64,000 nt of DNA from Stenomitos frigidus_A (lineage in GTDB: Bacteria; Cyanobacteriota; Cyanobacteriia; Leptolyngbyales; Leptolyngbyaceae), in contig NZ_CAWNSW010000125.1 of assembly GCF_963877135.1 (NCBI RefSeq), positions 62,001 through 126,000 on the forward strand. Reading direction: 5' to 3'. The notes under the pieces are model-generated. The model did no database searches. It had not been told where the DNA came from and worked only from the letters and a program-made list of their open reading frames with translations. Shown piece by piece: positions 26,635-35,227 of the stretch (the first letter of the stretch is position 1; every line of letters starts with the position of its first letter). Both the position numbers and the translations under genes were made by a program.

Positions 26635-28614
26635 TTGGAACGAACATTTCCGCAGAAGGTTAAGCCTGTTCCTTCCTGTGAAGTTGAAGAAGGTGTGATG
26701 GTGAGTCAAATCAGGCAGACTCCACCGGAGGTCAATCGTCTGGTTCGTACTTCTGCCGCTATGATCGGTTTAGCGATCTCAGTGGGGGCATACGGTCTAC
26801 CCCTGCCCAACCAGACCGATGAGGCAATCGCTGCGGAGCCAGTAGCTGGCGAGCCAAGCGCAAACACAGTGCCTTCAGGGTTTGATGTTGCGGCTGTGCC
26901 TCATAGAGCTGAGCCTACTGAGCGAGCTCAGGGTTCTTCCTCCACAAGAGTTATTGAGCACACCGTGCAAGAAGGGCAAACCCTTTGGCAGCTCTCTCAA
27001 TTCTATCGGATTGACGCTGCAACGCTTGCTCAAGACAACGGAATTTCTACAGCGGCCGTGTTGCATGTTGGCCAAGTCTTGCAGATTCCGCGCAATGATC
27101 AGTTTGCTCCTATCGCGCAAGCTGCTGCCAGCATCAACGGTTCTGAATACTACGGCTTGGTTGAGGGCGCAAGTGCTTTAGACAGCACGCAGAAAGTTGT
27201 CCCACAGGCTCACTATAGTGAAGCGCTGGATGCCTTAAAGGAGAAGCAAGAGCGTCTTCGGCTAAGCCTTGCACAGCTCAAAGCCTCTAAACAGGGTGGA
27301 GTTTCGGCCGCTGCAGAACAGGTTTCACCTGAAGCAGTAGCTAGTACGCCTGAAGCTGGTACGTCCTATCGGGTGATGCTAGGAGATACATTAGGGGCGA
27401 TCGCTAAAGCTCACAACGTATCCTTGCGGCAGCTAGCAACTGCAAACAAGTTGACCAATCCAAACATCTTGAATGTGAATCAAGTGCTGGTCATTCCTCA
27501 AGCAAGTGCCAAAGCATCCCTAACGGCTCCAACCGATGTGCCTGTGATGATTGCTTCAGCTGATCCTAGCCGGATCACGCTGCCAGCAAAGGCAGTCACG
27601 TCTCGCAGAATTGCTGTTTTACCGAGTCAGCTTAATCAAGAAACCCCTGAGCAGACATTGCCAACGGTTTCTCTAACACAATCATCGGTTGCCCCCGCGA
27701 TCGGTGGTGCCACTCAAGTCGCCACTGCATCGTTCGGGAACATCCAACCCGCTCAAGCAGAGCAGTCAGGTTCTAGCGTTCAGTATAGCCACGTCGAGAA
27801 CCTTAGACTTGAGATTGTTAAGCTGCGAGAAAAGTACCAGGCTTCGGCCAATCAACTTCAACCAACAACGGTACCGACGGCTAAGGTTGCTGCGGCACCA
27901 CTTAACGTAGCGGCACCAGCAAACACTCAAGCACCTTCAACAACCGTTAGAGCAGAATTTGAACCCACCCGCTATACAAAAGCGCTACAGGCTCAAATTC
28001 GTCATCTGCAAGCCAGCCAACAGCAAGACAAGCAAGCTGAAATGAAATCAGCCGCCTCTGATTTAGCACCTGCAGCAGTCCAAACAAAGCCACAGCTTGT
28101 TGCAACCGCATCGATCGGTTCTCAGAGCTATGAGCCACTGATTCAGTCCCCGGTTGGCAAGATGGTATCGCCTGATTTACCACCACTAGGCTCAGTTGAT
28201 GCTTATTTGCCTGGTAACACGGGTAAGTTTAACGGCTACATCTGGCCTGCCAAAGGTCTTCTTACCTCTGGCTATGGCTGGCGTTGGGGACGGATGCACA
28301 AGGGTATCGATATTGCCGCTCCGGTTGGCACACCAGTCTTTGCTGCAGCCGCTGGCGTAGTCATTACCGCAGGCTGGAATTCTGGTGGCTATGGCAACAT
28401 GGTCGAAATTCAACATCCAGATGGTAGTGTGACTCTCTACGCGCACAACAGTCGGCTTGTTGTGCGCCCAGGGCAAGAGGTCGCTCAAGGCCAGCAAATC
28501 GCTGATATGGGCAGTACTGGCTACAGTACGGGTCCTCACTCTCATTTTGAAGTACACCTCCCTGGGCAAGGAGCCGTTAATCCAATGGCTCATTTACCCA
28601 CAGGGCAAGCCTAG
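26635..28614 (+). CDS. LysM-repeat, M23-family cell-wall endopeptidase (TTG start)
   Basis: A 659-residue envelope protein. The TTG at 26635 is preceded by a perfect AGGAGG with an 8-nt spacer, so the rare start is well supported. A hydrophobic segment (about 38-55) follows a charged N-terminus. Two LysM domains (EHTVQEGQTLWQLSQFYRID about 105-150; SYRVMLGDTLGAIAKAHNVS about 245-290) bind peptidoglycan. The C-terminal M23 domain has the zinc ligands in MHKGIDIAAP and HSHFEVHLPG, and GSTGYSTGPH. Between them lies a long Ala/Gln/Thr-rich linker. It probably cuts cross-bridges during growth or division. A strong terminator follows at 28646. Confidence 0.92.
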   Translation: MERTFPQKVKPVPSCEVEEGVMVSQIRQTPPEVNRLVRTSAAMIGLAISVGAYGLPLPNQTDEAIAAEPVAGEPSANTVPSGFDVAAVPHRAEPTERAQGSSSTRVIEHTVQEGQTLWQLSQFYRIDAATLAQDNGISTAAVLHVGQVLQIPRNDQFAPIAQAAASINGSEYYGLVEGASALDSTQKVVPQAHYSEALDALKEKQERLRLSLAQLKASKQGGVSAAAEQVSPEAVASTPEAGTSYRVMLGDTLGAIAKAHNVSLRQLATANKLTNPNILNVNQVLVIPQASAKASLTAPTDVPVMIASADPSRITLPAKAVTSRRIAVLPSQLNQETPEQTLPTVSLTQSSVAPAIGGATQVATASFGNIQPAQAEQSGSSVQYSHVENLRLEIVKLREKYQASANQLQPTTVPTAKVAAAPLNVAAPANTQAPSTTVRAEFEPTRYTKALQAQIRHLQASQQQDKQAEMKSAASDLAPAAVQTKPQLVATASIGSQSYEPLIQSPVGKMVSPDLPPLGSVDAYLPGNTGKFNGYIWPAKGLLTSGYGWRWGRMHKGIDIAAPVGTPVFAAAAGVVITAGWNSGGYGNMVEIQHPDGSVTLYAHNSRLVVRPGQEVAQGQQIADMGSTGYSTGPHSHFEVHLPGQGAVNPMAHLPTGQA

Positions 28615-28645
28615 ATTCCTTTCTGGGTTAAGGTTTAATCACGTC

Positions 28646-28671
28646 AAGGGAGCTAGAAAGCTCCCTTTTTT
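28646..28671 (+). terminator. Intrinsic terminator of the LysM/M23 gene
   Basis: AAGGGAGCT-agaa-AGCTCCCTT stem (28646-28654 with 28659-28667) running into six T residues, 31 bp after the stop codon. Confidence 0.93.
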
Positions 28672-28799
28672 GTTCATTTTCCAGGGCGCAACCAAGCCAA
28701 TTTCTGCTCTGAGAGCTTGTACCAATGGTTCAGTTGAGAAAAGCGGGAGCATAGCGCTTGCTTGCCCAATCATGCTATCTTGTTAAAGCTATTTAGTAA

Positions 28800-28873
28800 G
28801 GCTCAGTAGCTCAGTTGGTTAGAGCAGGGGACTCATAAGCCCAAGGTCGCAGGTTCAAATCCCGCCTGAGCCA
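28800..28873 (+). tRNA. tRNA-Met (CAU anticodon), elongator-type, with three stem mismatches
   Basis: A 74-nt cloverleaf: acceptor GGCTCAG/CTGAGCC, D arm GCTC...GAGC, anticodon loop CTCATAA (CAU at 28833-28835), T loop TTCAAAT, discriminator A, no encoded CCA. The anticodon stem GGGGA/GCCCA has non-pairs at 27-43 (G-A) and 31-39 (A-G), and the T stem GCAGG/CCCGC has A-C at 51-63. A CAU anticodon with this acceptor fits elongator Met; lysidine-modified Ile(CAU) cannot be excluded by eye. Confidence 0.88.
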
Positions 28874-28907
28874 TCAAATAAATGCCATCATACGTCGCGA
28901 GTGCCGC

Positions 28908-30488
28908 TCAAAAAGCCTTTAAAATCAGAGTCACTAGAGGCGCTACTTGATGATAAAAGCGCTCAAGGCGATGCGAGTTGTATCGATTAAATCCGTAGTT
29001 GGCAGCCAGACTTAAATGAGGGGGGCGGTTGAGCAAATTAGCGATCGCCATCACAATCTTGTCTGTCTCCACAGGTTTAAGCATGTGCTCCTGAAAGCCT
29101 GCGGCAAGGGCTTGCTTTTGGTTCAGCTCACCCGCGTAAGCCGTTAGAGCGATCGCGGGCATGGGACTGCCATGTTGCTGTGCGCGAATTTGTTGTAGCA
29201 GCATATAGCCATCCATGTTAGGTATCGCAGCCATCGCACCGCTTCTTCGATATAGGGCAGCGCTCCCGTTACTGCTGCTGTGGGGGTGAGGCTCGAACCT
29301 ATACGATCTTCAGGTAAGTGAGTGGAACCAAACGGAAGGATGATCGTAACGTTCGTCCCTTGCCCCAGTTGGCTGGCGACTCGGATGCTACTGCCGTGGA
29401 GTTTGACGAGTTCTTGTACCAGTGCGAGTCCGATGCCAGAGCCTTAATAGGTACGGGAACGCGTTTCACTTACGCGATGAAAGCGCTCAAACAAGCGTGG
29501 CAAAGCCGCTTCAGGGATGCCAACGCCTGTATCAATTACACTCAACTCAACGGCATCACCAACGGATTGTAAGCGAACGGTAATACTGCCTGCAAACGTG
29601 AACTTGAAGGCATTAGAAAGGAGATTGAGTACAATCTTTTCCCACATGTCGCGATCGACATAGACAGGCTCAGGCAAGGGTGGACAATCGATCACAAGCT
29701 TCATACCAGCCTGCTCGATCAGCGATCGAAAAAGGCTGGCAAGTTCAGCCGTATACGTTGCCAAATCGGTGGGTTCGTAGGATGCCTGCACACGTCCCGC
29801 TTCAATCCGCGAAAAATCGAGCAACGTGTTGACCAGCTTTTGTAACCGCAAGCCGTTTCGCTGCACCAGCTGTAACTGTTCGCGTTCATCCGGTTTTAAG
29901 CGCCCCTCTAACGTATGCGACAAATCTGCTAGCGGACTTAACATGAGAGTCAGCGGTGTGCGAAATTCATGACTGACGGTGCTGTGCTAACTGCCGTTCA
30001 CCAATAATGCGCTGTGTATCATCACTATTCGCACAGAGAATACCACCCGTATTACCCTGATCATCAGGAATCGGACTATACGAAAACGTGTAGTAAGTTT
30101 CCTCTGGATAGCCGTTACGCTCCATAATGAGCAGCAGAGCTTCGTCGTAAGTGCCCTCATTTTTGAGTATGGCTGACTCTGCTCGTGGGCCGATCTGATC
30201 CCAAATTTCTTGCCAAACCACGGAGGCAGGCTGCCCAAGGGCTTCTGGATGTTTGCCACCCACGATCGCTCTATAAGCATCGTTGTAAAGGTTAATCAGG
30301 TCATCGCCCCACCAAACAAACATGGGTTGACGAGAGGTCAGCACAATGCGCACAGCCGTTTTCAAGCTCTGTGACCACCGTTCTACAGAGCCAAGTGACG
30401 TTTGCGACCAGTTGTACGATCGCATGAGCCTCGCCATTTCACCACTACCTGCAAAGAGCTGTTCAGGCGTCTGACGGTGCTGATTCAT
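28908..30488 (-). pseudogene. Broken hybrid histidine kinase (PAS - kinase - receiver)
   Basis: One ancestral gene in three pieces. 30488-29967 encodes an N-terminal PAS domain (MNQHRQTPEQLFAGSGEM ... YTFSYSPIPDDQGN ... IIGERQLA). The kinase resumes in another frame near 29970 (TVSHEFRTPLTLMLSPLA), so the usual linker/GAF part is gone. The ATPase domain (NLLSNAFKFT, DTGVGIP) meets an in-frame TAA at 29441-29443, where relatives read TYEGSGIGLAL. Coding then continues (GSGIGLALVQELVKLHG) to about 29235, and jumps into the second half of a receiver (NMDGYMLLQQIRAQQ, AIALTAYAGE) whose phospho-Asp half is missing. With two deletions with frame change and one nonsense codon, it is almost certainly inactive. 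Confidence 0.88.
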
Positions 30489-31036
30489 ACTCTTCCCTCC
30501 ATTACATTCACATCAGCAACCAATAAGCACCGTCGCCAGTCTCCAGGGGCGTACTTGCCACGCTTACGTTACTAGCCCTCTAATTCATTCAGGTTACTAG
30601 AACCCTTAGCTAGCTCCAGTGTTACGCCAGGCGCAGGCAAACAGATACTCTTGGCGTCATCGCTGTGACGCCAAGAGTAACGATAAGTGGCACCTACGTC
30701 ATACGGGTCAAACACTGCAATCGACGCATCGCTCAACTAGCAAACGTCACTTCAGTAAAGATGCTTAGTTAAATGAACTTCATATCTGCAACCAATGGCA
30801 TGGAGTAGTAACTCTAAAAACTTAGAGCCCATCTTCTTACTAATGGCCGGAGGCATTGTCTATCCTTTGGGAGATTTATCTGTCTGAATCGTTCAAGAGC
30901 AACGCAGTCTAGATTAGCGACACCCAACCGATCGTCCTTTGATAGCAGAAAGGCTGCATCAAGCTCAAAGTAAGATTCCTTCACCACTACAAAGTCAAAG
31001 GGAAGAAGGCACCGTAAAAGCCGTTTTAGTCGGTTC
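30489..31036. other. Gene-free region between the broken kinase and the DUF305 gene
   Basis: About 550 bp. It contains a GTAACG/GCGTCA-rich stretch at 30620-30690 in which AGAGTAACG and TTGGCGTCA elements are repeated in both orientations (an imperfect inverted repeat around 30650-30680). No ORF or RNA gene is recognised. Confidence 0.45.
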
Positions 31037-31777
31037 TTACTGCTTATACCAGGTTTGCTTCCATTGCTTCATCTGAGCAATTTCGGCGTTCTGAGACTTG
31101 ATGATGGCTTGAGCCAATTGCCTTATTTCTGGGCGTTTGGACTTGCTTAAGACCTCTTTTGCCATCGTAACAGCGCCCTCATGGTGGGGAATCATGGCAT
31201 TCAGGAAGCGCAAATCAAACTGACTATCAGCGGCCCCTAAATCCATGCTCATCATCATGCCTTTCGTCTGGCTCTCTGACATTGCCATCATGTGATTCAT
31301 TTCGGCATGCCAAGCCATTGGGGTACTAGACGCTTTGGGATACCAGGCTTGCCGCCACTGTTTCATTTCAGCAATTTCTTTGGCTTGGGCTTTGATAATG
31401 CTAGCCGCCAACGTTTGGATTTCAGGGCGCTTCGATTTTTGCTGCGCTTCCTTTGCCATCACAACGGCTCCTTGGTGATGCGGCGTCATCGCATCAATAA
31501 ACCGCAGGTCAAAATTGGCATCAGCAGGACCAAGACTCATCTCCATGGTGTGGTTCATCATGCCGCCAGCCTGATTCATGTTGCCATGATCCATTTGCAT
31601 AGATCCAGCGGCGGTAACCGTTGGGTTGGGGTCTTGTGCCTGCTTTTGGGCAGCGGCAGAGCAGGCATTGAGCAGGCTGCTAGTGGACGCGATCGCCCCT
31701 AAGAGCAAAACTAGCGAACCTGTTTTTTTGAGTAGTTTGCTCGTTAGAAAATGGAGTGACATAAGCTTGGTTGCCAT
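31037..31777 (-). CDS. DUF305 lipoprotein with two metal-binding repeats
   Basis: A 246-residue exported protein with a lipobox (LLNACSAA), so probably anchored at the periplasmic face. It has two tandem DUF305 units, each with the His-pair motif: DAMTPHHQGAVVMAKEAQ and NAMIPHHEGAVTMAKEVL, plus Met/His-rich linkers (MQMDHGNMN, MMNHTMEMS). The family is linked to copper handling. Start 31777 is preferred because the MerR-type promoter at 31805-31836 has its -10 downstream of the longer frame's Met 31825. It belongs with the divergent metal genes at 32-36 kb. Confidence 0.88.
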   Translation of the reverse strand: MATKLMSLHFLTSKLLKKTGSLVLLLGAIASTSSLLNACSAAAQKQAQDPNPTVTAAGSMQMDHGNMNQAGGMMNHTMEMSLGPADANFDLRFIDAMTPHHQGAVVMAKEAQQKSKRPEIQTLAASIIKAQAKEIAEMKQWRQAWYPKASSTPMAWHAEMNHMMAMSESQTKGMMMSMDLGAADSQFDLRFLNAMIPHHEGAVTMAKEVLSKSKRPEIRQLAQAIIKSQNAEIAQMKQWKQTWYKQ

Positions 31778-31804
31778 AAGGAAAGGATTGGAGGCTATGT
31801 TTAG

Positions 31805-31836
31805 ATTCTGAGTACTCCAGTCCACTGGAGAGTCAA
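31805..31836 (-). promoter_or_regulatory. MerR/CueR-type promoter-operator for the DUF305 gene
   Basis: On the minus strand: -35 TTGACT (31831-31836), a 20-bp spacer and -10 CAGAAT (31805-31810). The spacer holds a near-perfect dyad CTCCAGT-GG-ACTGGAG. A lengthened spacer with central dyad is the hallmark of MerR-family activators of metal-export genes. It is nearly the same as the one at 32616. Confidence 0.8.
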
Positions 31837-32069
31837 CCCCTTCAAGTCAGTAGGCTGTTTTAGCTGTCCCAGCGGTTGTTCACAGGAAGGAGACAGATAC
31901 CCTCGATCAACATGGCACATGGTGATGAAATCAGGATGAAATCGTTTTAGCCAGCAAGGCGGAAACCGTATCCCTTTCGGAAGAGGGAAGCAACGATCGC
32001 AGAGCTTCTTTAGGGTGAAGTTGTCTAGCCTTGTGCGCTGGCGTCCTTTATGCGTTTAGGGAGTTCAGT

Positions 32070-32429
32070 ATGACGACAACTCAAACCCACCAAACCTTGC
32101 TTGATGCCTGCATTGAAGCGTGTCTCAATTGCCTACGCGACTGTGAAAACTGCGCCACTGCCTGCCTCGATAGCGACATGGTGCAAATGATGGCTCAATG
32201 CATCAAGCGCTGCCGCGACTGCGCTGATACCTGTGCACTCTGTGCTCGCTTTATGGCACGAAACTCTGACCTTCATGGACAATTGTGCAGCGTGTGTGCT
32301 GAAGCGTGCGATCGCTGCGCAGCTGAGTGTGAAAAACATCATCACGACCACTGCCAGCGTTGTGCTGCATCCTGTCGTCGTTGCGCTGAAACGTGCCGCC
32401 AGATGGCGATGGCAATGGCATCAGCCTAG
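32070..32429 (+). CDS. Cys-rich four-helix-bundle copper-storage protein (Csp-like, DUF326)
   Basis: A 119-residue cytosolic protein from ATG 32070, with AGGGAG a few bases upstream; a longer frame exists from 32031 but lacks a ribosome site. About 18 Cys in repeated CxxxC and CxxC spacings along predicted helices (ACIEACLNCLRDCENCATAC, CIKRCRDCADTCALC, CSVCAEACDRCAAEC, CQRCAASCRRCAETC) line the bundle core and can store many Cu(I) ions. No signal peptide. It sits between the DUF305 and CopZ/CopA genes, which supports a copper role. Confidence 0.9.
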   Translation: MTTTQTHQTLLDACIEACLNCLRDCENCATACLDSDMVQMMAQCIKRCRDCADTCALCARFMARNSDLHGQLCSVCAEACDRCAAECEKHHHDHCQRCAASCRRCAETCRQMAMAMASA

Positions 32430-32491
32430 TGTTTGCCCAATAACAACCAGCGTTTCCTCTCCGTCCTCGGATGGTTTTTAGGTATGTTGTT

Positions 32492-32532
32492 CCGATCCTA
32501 TAGGGGCGTTATTGCAACGTCCCTATAGGATC
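32492..32532. repeat. Palindromic element, TAGGGRCGTT family
   Basis: Arms of 17 bp (GATCCTATAGGGGCGTT and AACGTCCCTATAGGATC, one mismatch) around a 5-nt loop, between the Csp-like and chaperone genes. Same TAGGG.CGTT core as the palindrome at 8195. Confidence 0.8.
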
Positions 32533-32544
32533 CCGTCCTAACTT

Positions 32545-32590
32545 TGTATAAGCAAACCTTGTAGAGATGTGTAAGCAAATCTTGTAGAGA
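32545..32590 (+). repeat. Tandem duplication, 2 x 23 bp
   Basis: TGTATAAGCAAACCTTGTAG and TGTGTAAGCAAATCTTGTAG, each followed by AGA, are adjacent units with two differences. They lie 26 bp upstream of the MerR-type -35 element. Confidence 0.8.
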
Positions 32591-32615
32591 ACTATGAAGC
32601 ATTGGGCACATTCCC

Positions 32616-32647
32616 TTGACTATCCAGTCGAGTGGAGGCTTTAAGAT
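32616..32647 (+). promoter_or_regulatory. MerR/CueR-type promoter-operator for the chaperone/ATPase genes
   Basis: -35 TTGACT (32616-32621), 20-bp spacer, -10 TAAGAT (32642-32647). The spacer contains TCCAGT-CG-AGTGGAG, a slightly degenerate version of the dyad at 31815-31830; 20 of the first 26 positions from TTGACT on are shared by the two sites. It lies 33 bp before the chaperone ATG. Confidence 0.82.
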
Positions 32648-32680
32648 AAAAATAATCCCTAATTAAAGAAACCTCGAAAT

Positions 32681-32875
32681 ATGGCAATTGCACTTACCGT
32701 TCCCAATATGGCTTGCTCTGCGTGTAGCGATACCATCACTCAGGCAGTCCAGGTGATCGACCCCACTGCAACGGTGCAAGCCGATCCCAAAACTAAACTC
32801 GTTGTGATTGAAACGCAAACGCCCGAAGCAACGGTGAAGGCAGCGATCGTTGCGGCTGGCTACTCCGTCACTTAA
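32681..32875 (+). CDS. Heavy-metal-associated (CopZ/Atx1-like) copper chaperone
   Basis: A 64-residue HMA domain with the Cu(I)-binding MxCxxC motif (PNMACSACSDTI) and the ferredoxin-like fold pattern ending in AAIVAAGYSVT. It delivers Cu(I) to P1B-type ATPases in the cytoplasm. It is the first gene after the MerR-type promoter, 14 bp before the ATPase, so the chaperone and its pump are probably cotranscribed. Cyanobacterial Atx1 proteins often have His61; here the loop lacks an obvious His. Confidence 0.9.
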   Translation: MAIALTVPNMACSACSDTITQAVQVIDPTATVQADPKTKLVVIETQTPEATVKAAIVAAGYSVT

Positions 32876-32889
32876 ACGAGGTCTTGCAA

Positions 32890-35208
32890 ATGGAAACCGT
32901 CAATCTCAACTTGCGAGGCATGAGTTGTGCCGCCTGCGCCAATAGTATCGAGAGTACGATTCGTGCAGTGCCAGGAGTGAGCGCAAGCAGTGTGAACTTT
33001 GGTGTCGAGCAAGCCACCGTCACTTATGACCCCCAGAAGGCTACGTTAGAAGCTATTCAAGACGCGGTGAGTGACGCGGGCTATACCGCCTCGCTACAAG
33101 GGCAAGAAACAACTGAAGAAGGTGCTGCTGAAAAAGCGGCTCGTGCAGCTGAAACCCGTGATTTGATGCAGAAGGTGGGAGTCGGCGCGATCGTCAGCGT
33201 CATTTTGGTGATCGGCTCACTTTCTGCTATGACGGGACTCAAACTACCGTTTATCCCTGGTTGGTTGTCAAATCCCTGGTTTCAGCTTGTGCTCACGGCT
33301 CCCGTCCAGTTTTGGTGCGGCTATTCCTTCTACAGCAACACCTGGAAAGCCTTGAAGCGTCATGCTGCCACGATGGATACGCTCATTGCTCTGGGCACCA
33401 GTGCCGCCTATTTCTACTCGGTGTTTGCCACTGTTTTGCCGCAATTTCTCGTCAATCAAGGTTTGATGCCAGAGTTTTACTACGAAACCGCGGCAATCGT
33501 CATTACGTTGATCTTGCTGGGACGGCTGTTTGAAAACCGCGCACGAGGGCAAACATCCGATGCGATCCGCAAGCTCATTGGCTTACAGGCGAGAGAGGCT
33601 CGCATTATCCGCAATGGGCAGGAGATGTCAGTACCCATTCAAGACGTGCAGCTTGGCGATGTGGTGGTGGTGCGTCCGGGAGAAAAGATTCCTGTGGATG
33701 GAGAAATTGTGGAAGGTGCCTCAACGATCGACGAATCGATGGTCACGGGCGAAAGTGTCGCAACGAAGAAGCACGTGGGCGACGAAGTGATTGGAGCCAC
33801 CATCAATCAGACCGGCAGCTTCAAATTTCGTGCGACCCGCGTGGGCAAAGATACCGTGCTGGCGCAAATCGTCAAACTGGTGCAGGATGCTCAAGGCTCA
33901 AAAGCACCCATCCAGCGGTTAGCCGATCAGGTGACGGGGTGGTTTGTCCCGGTTGTCATTGCCATTGCGATCGCGACCTTTGTCATCTGGTTTCTAGCGA
34001 TGGGCAACCTCACCCTCGCGTTGATCACCACCGTTGGCGTGCTGATTATTGCCTGCCCCTGTGCGTTGGGCTTAGCCACCCCCACATCGGTCATGGTAGG
34101 CACGGGCAAAGGCGCAGAAAACGGCATTTTGATTAAAGGCGCAGAGAGCTTAGAACTGGCACATCAAATTCAGACCATTGTGCTGGACAAAACAGGCACG
34201 ATTACTCAAGGCAAGCCCACCGTAACTGACTTTGTCACGGCTCAAGGCACCGCGAACAGCAATGAACTCAAGCTGCTGCGCCTGGTTGCATCGGTGGAAC
34301 GCAACTCAGAGCATCCCCTGGCGGAAGCGGTGGTGAACTATGCCAAAACGCAACAGGTGGAGCTACCTACTGTACAGGATTTTGCGGCGATCACAGGGAG
34401 CGGGGTTCAGGGCAAGGTCTCTGGCCAAATGGTGCAAATCGGTACGCAGCGCTGGTTTCATGAATTAGGCATCAACACTGAAGCTCTACAACAAGATCGA
34501 GACCGACTGGAAGCGATCGGCAAAACTGTCATTTGGCTTGCCATTGATGGTGACGTGCAAGGCATTATGGGCATTGCGGATGCCATTAAACCTTCATCTA
34601 TTCAAGCCATCCGAGCCTTGCAGCGCTTAGGGTTAGAGGTGGTGATGCTCACAGGAGATAATCGACCGACGGCTGAAACGATCGCCCGTGAAGTGGGCAT
34701 TTCACACGTCATTGCGGAAGTGCGTCCTGACCAGAAGGCCTCTGTGATTGCATCACTGCAGAGCGGGAAGATCGGCGCACGCTCTACTGGCTCCAAAGCG
34801 GCAAAGGCAAGTGCGACCAAACGTACGAAAGCCAACATTGTGGCAATGGTCGGTGATGGCATTAATGATGCTCCGGCACTCGCTCAAGCCGATGTGGGGA
34901 TTGCGATCGGGACTGGAACGGATGTGGCGATCGCAGCGAGTGACATCACCCTCATTTCTGGTGATCTGCAAAGCATTGTTACTGCCATTCAACTGTCCCG
35001 CGCGACGATGCAAAATATCCGTCAAAATCTCTTCTTTGCCTTTATCTACAACGTCGCTGGCATTCCGATCGCCGCTGGCATTCTGTTTCCCTTCTTTGGC
35101 TGGTTGCTGAGTCCCATCCTTGCGGGTGGTGCTATGGCCTTTAGCTCCGTCTCTGTCGTCACCAATGCCTTGCGATTACGCAACTTTCAGCCGAAAACCA
35201 CAATCTAA
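32890..35208 (+). CDS. P1B-type copper-translocating ATPase
   Basis: A 772-residue pump from ATG 32890 (GAGG 8 nt upstream; a TTG two codons earlier is less likely). One N-terminal HMA domain (GMSCAACANSIES), eight predicted membrane helices with the CPC metal site (IIACPCALGLATPT), the TGES actuator loop, the DKTGT phosphorylation site, SEHPLAEAVV and GDGINDAPALAQADVGIAIG. These motifs indicate Cu(I)/Ag(I) export or delivery. An unusual Lys/Ala/Ser/Thr-rich insertion of about 20 residues (GARSTGSKAAKASATKR) lies just before the GDGIND loop. Whether it is CopA, CtaA or PacS type is not decidable by eye. Confidence 0.95.
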   Translation: METVNLNLRGMSCAACANSIESTIRAVPGVSASSVNFGVEQATVTYDPQKATLEAIQDAVSDAGYTASLQGQETTEEGAAEKAARAAETRDLMQKVGVGAIVSVILVIGSLSAMTGLKLPFIPGWLSNPWFQLVLTAPVQFWCGYSFYSNTWKALKRHAATMDTLIALGTSAAYFYSVFATVLPQFLVNQGLMPEFYYETAAIVITLILLGRLFENRARGQTSDAIRKLIGLQAREARIIRNGQEMSVPIQDVQLGDVVVVRPGEKIPVDGEIVEGASTIDESMVTGESVATKKHVGDEVIGATINQTGSFKFRATRVGKDTVLAQIVKLVQDAQGSKAPIQRLADQVTGWFVPVVIAIAIATFVIWFLAMGNLTLALITTVGVLIIACPCALGLATPTSVMVGTGKGAENGILIKGAESLELAHQIQTIVLDKTGTITQGKPTVTDFVTAQGTANSNELKLLRLVASVERNSEHPLAEAVVNYAKTQQVELPTVQDFAAITGSGVQGKVSGQMVQIGTQRWFHELGINTEALQQDRDRLEAIGKTVIWLAIDGDVQGIMGIADAIKPSSIQAIRALQRLGLEVVMLTGDNRPTAETIAREVGISHVIAEVRPDQKASVIASLQSGKIGARSTGSKAAKASATKRTKANIVAMVGDGINDAPALAQADVGIAIGTGTDVAIAASDITLISGDLQSIVTAIQLSRATMQNIRQNLFFAFIYNVAGIPIAAGILFPFFGWLLSPILAGGAMAFSSVSVVTNALRLRNFQPKTTI

Positions 35209-35227
35209 TTTTGCAGGAGGCTGAATC

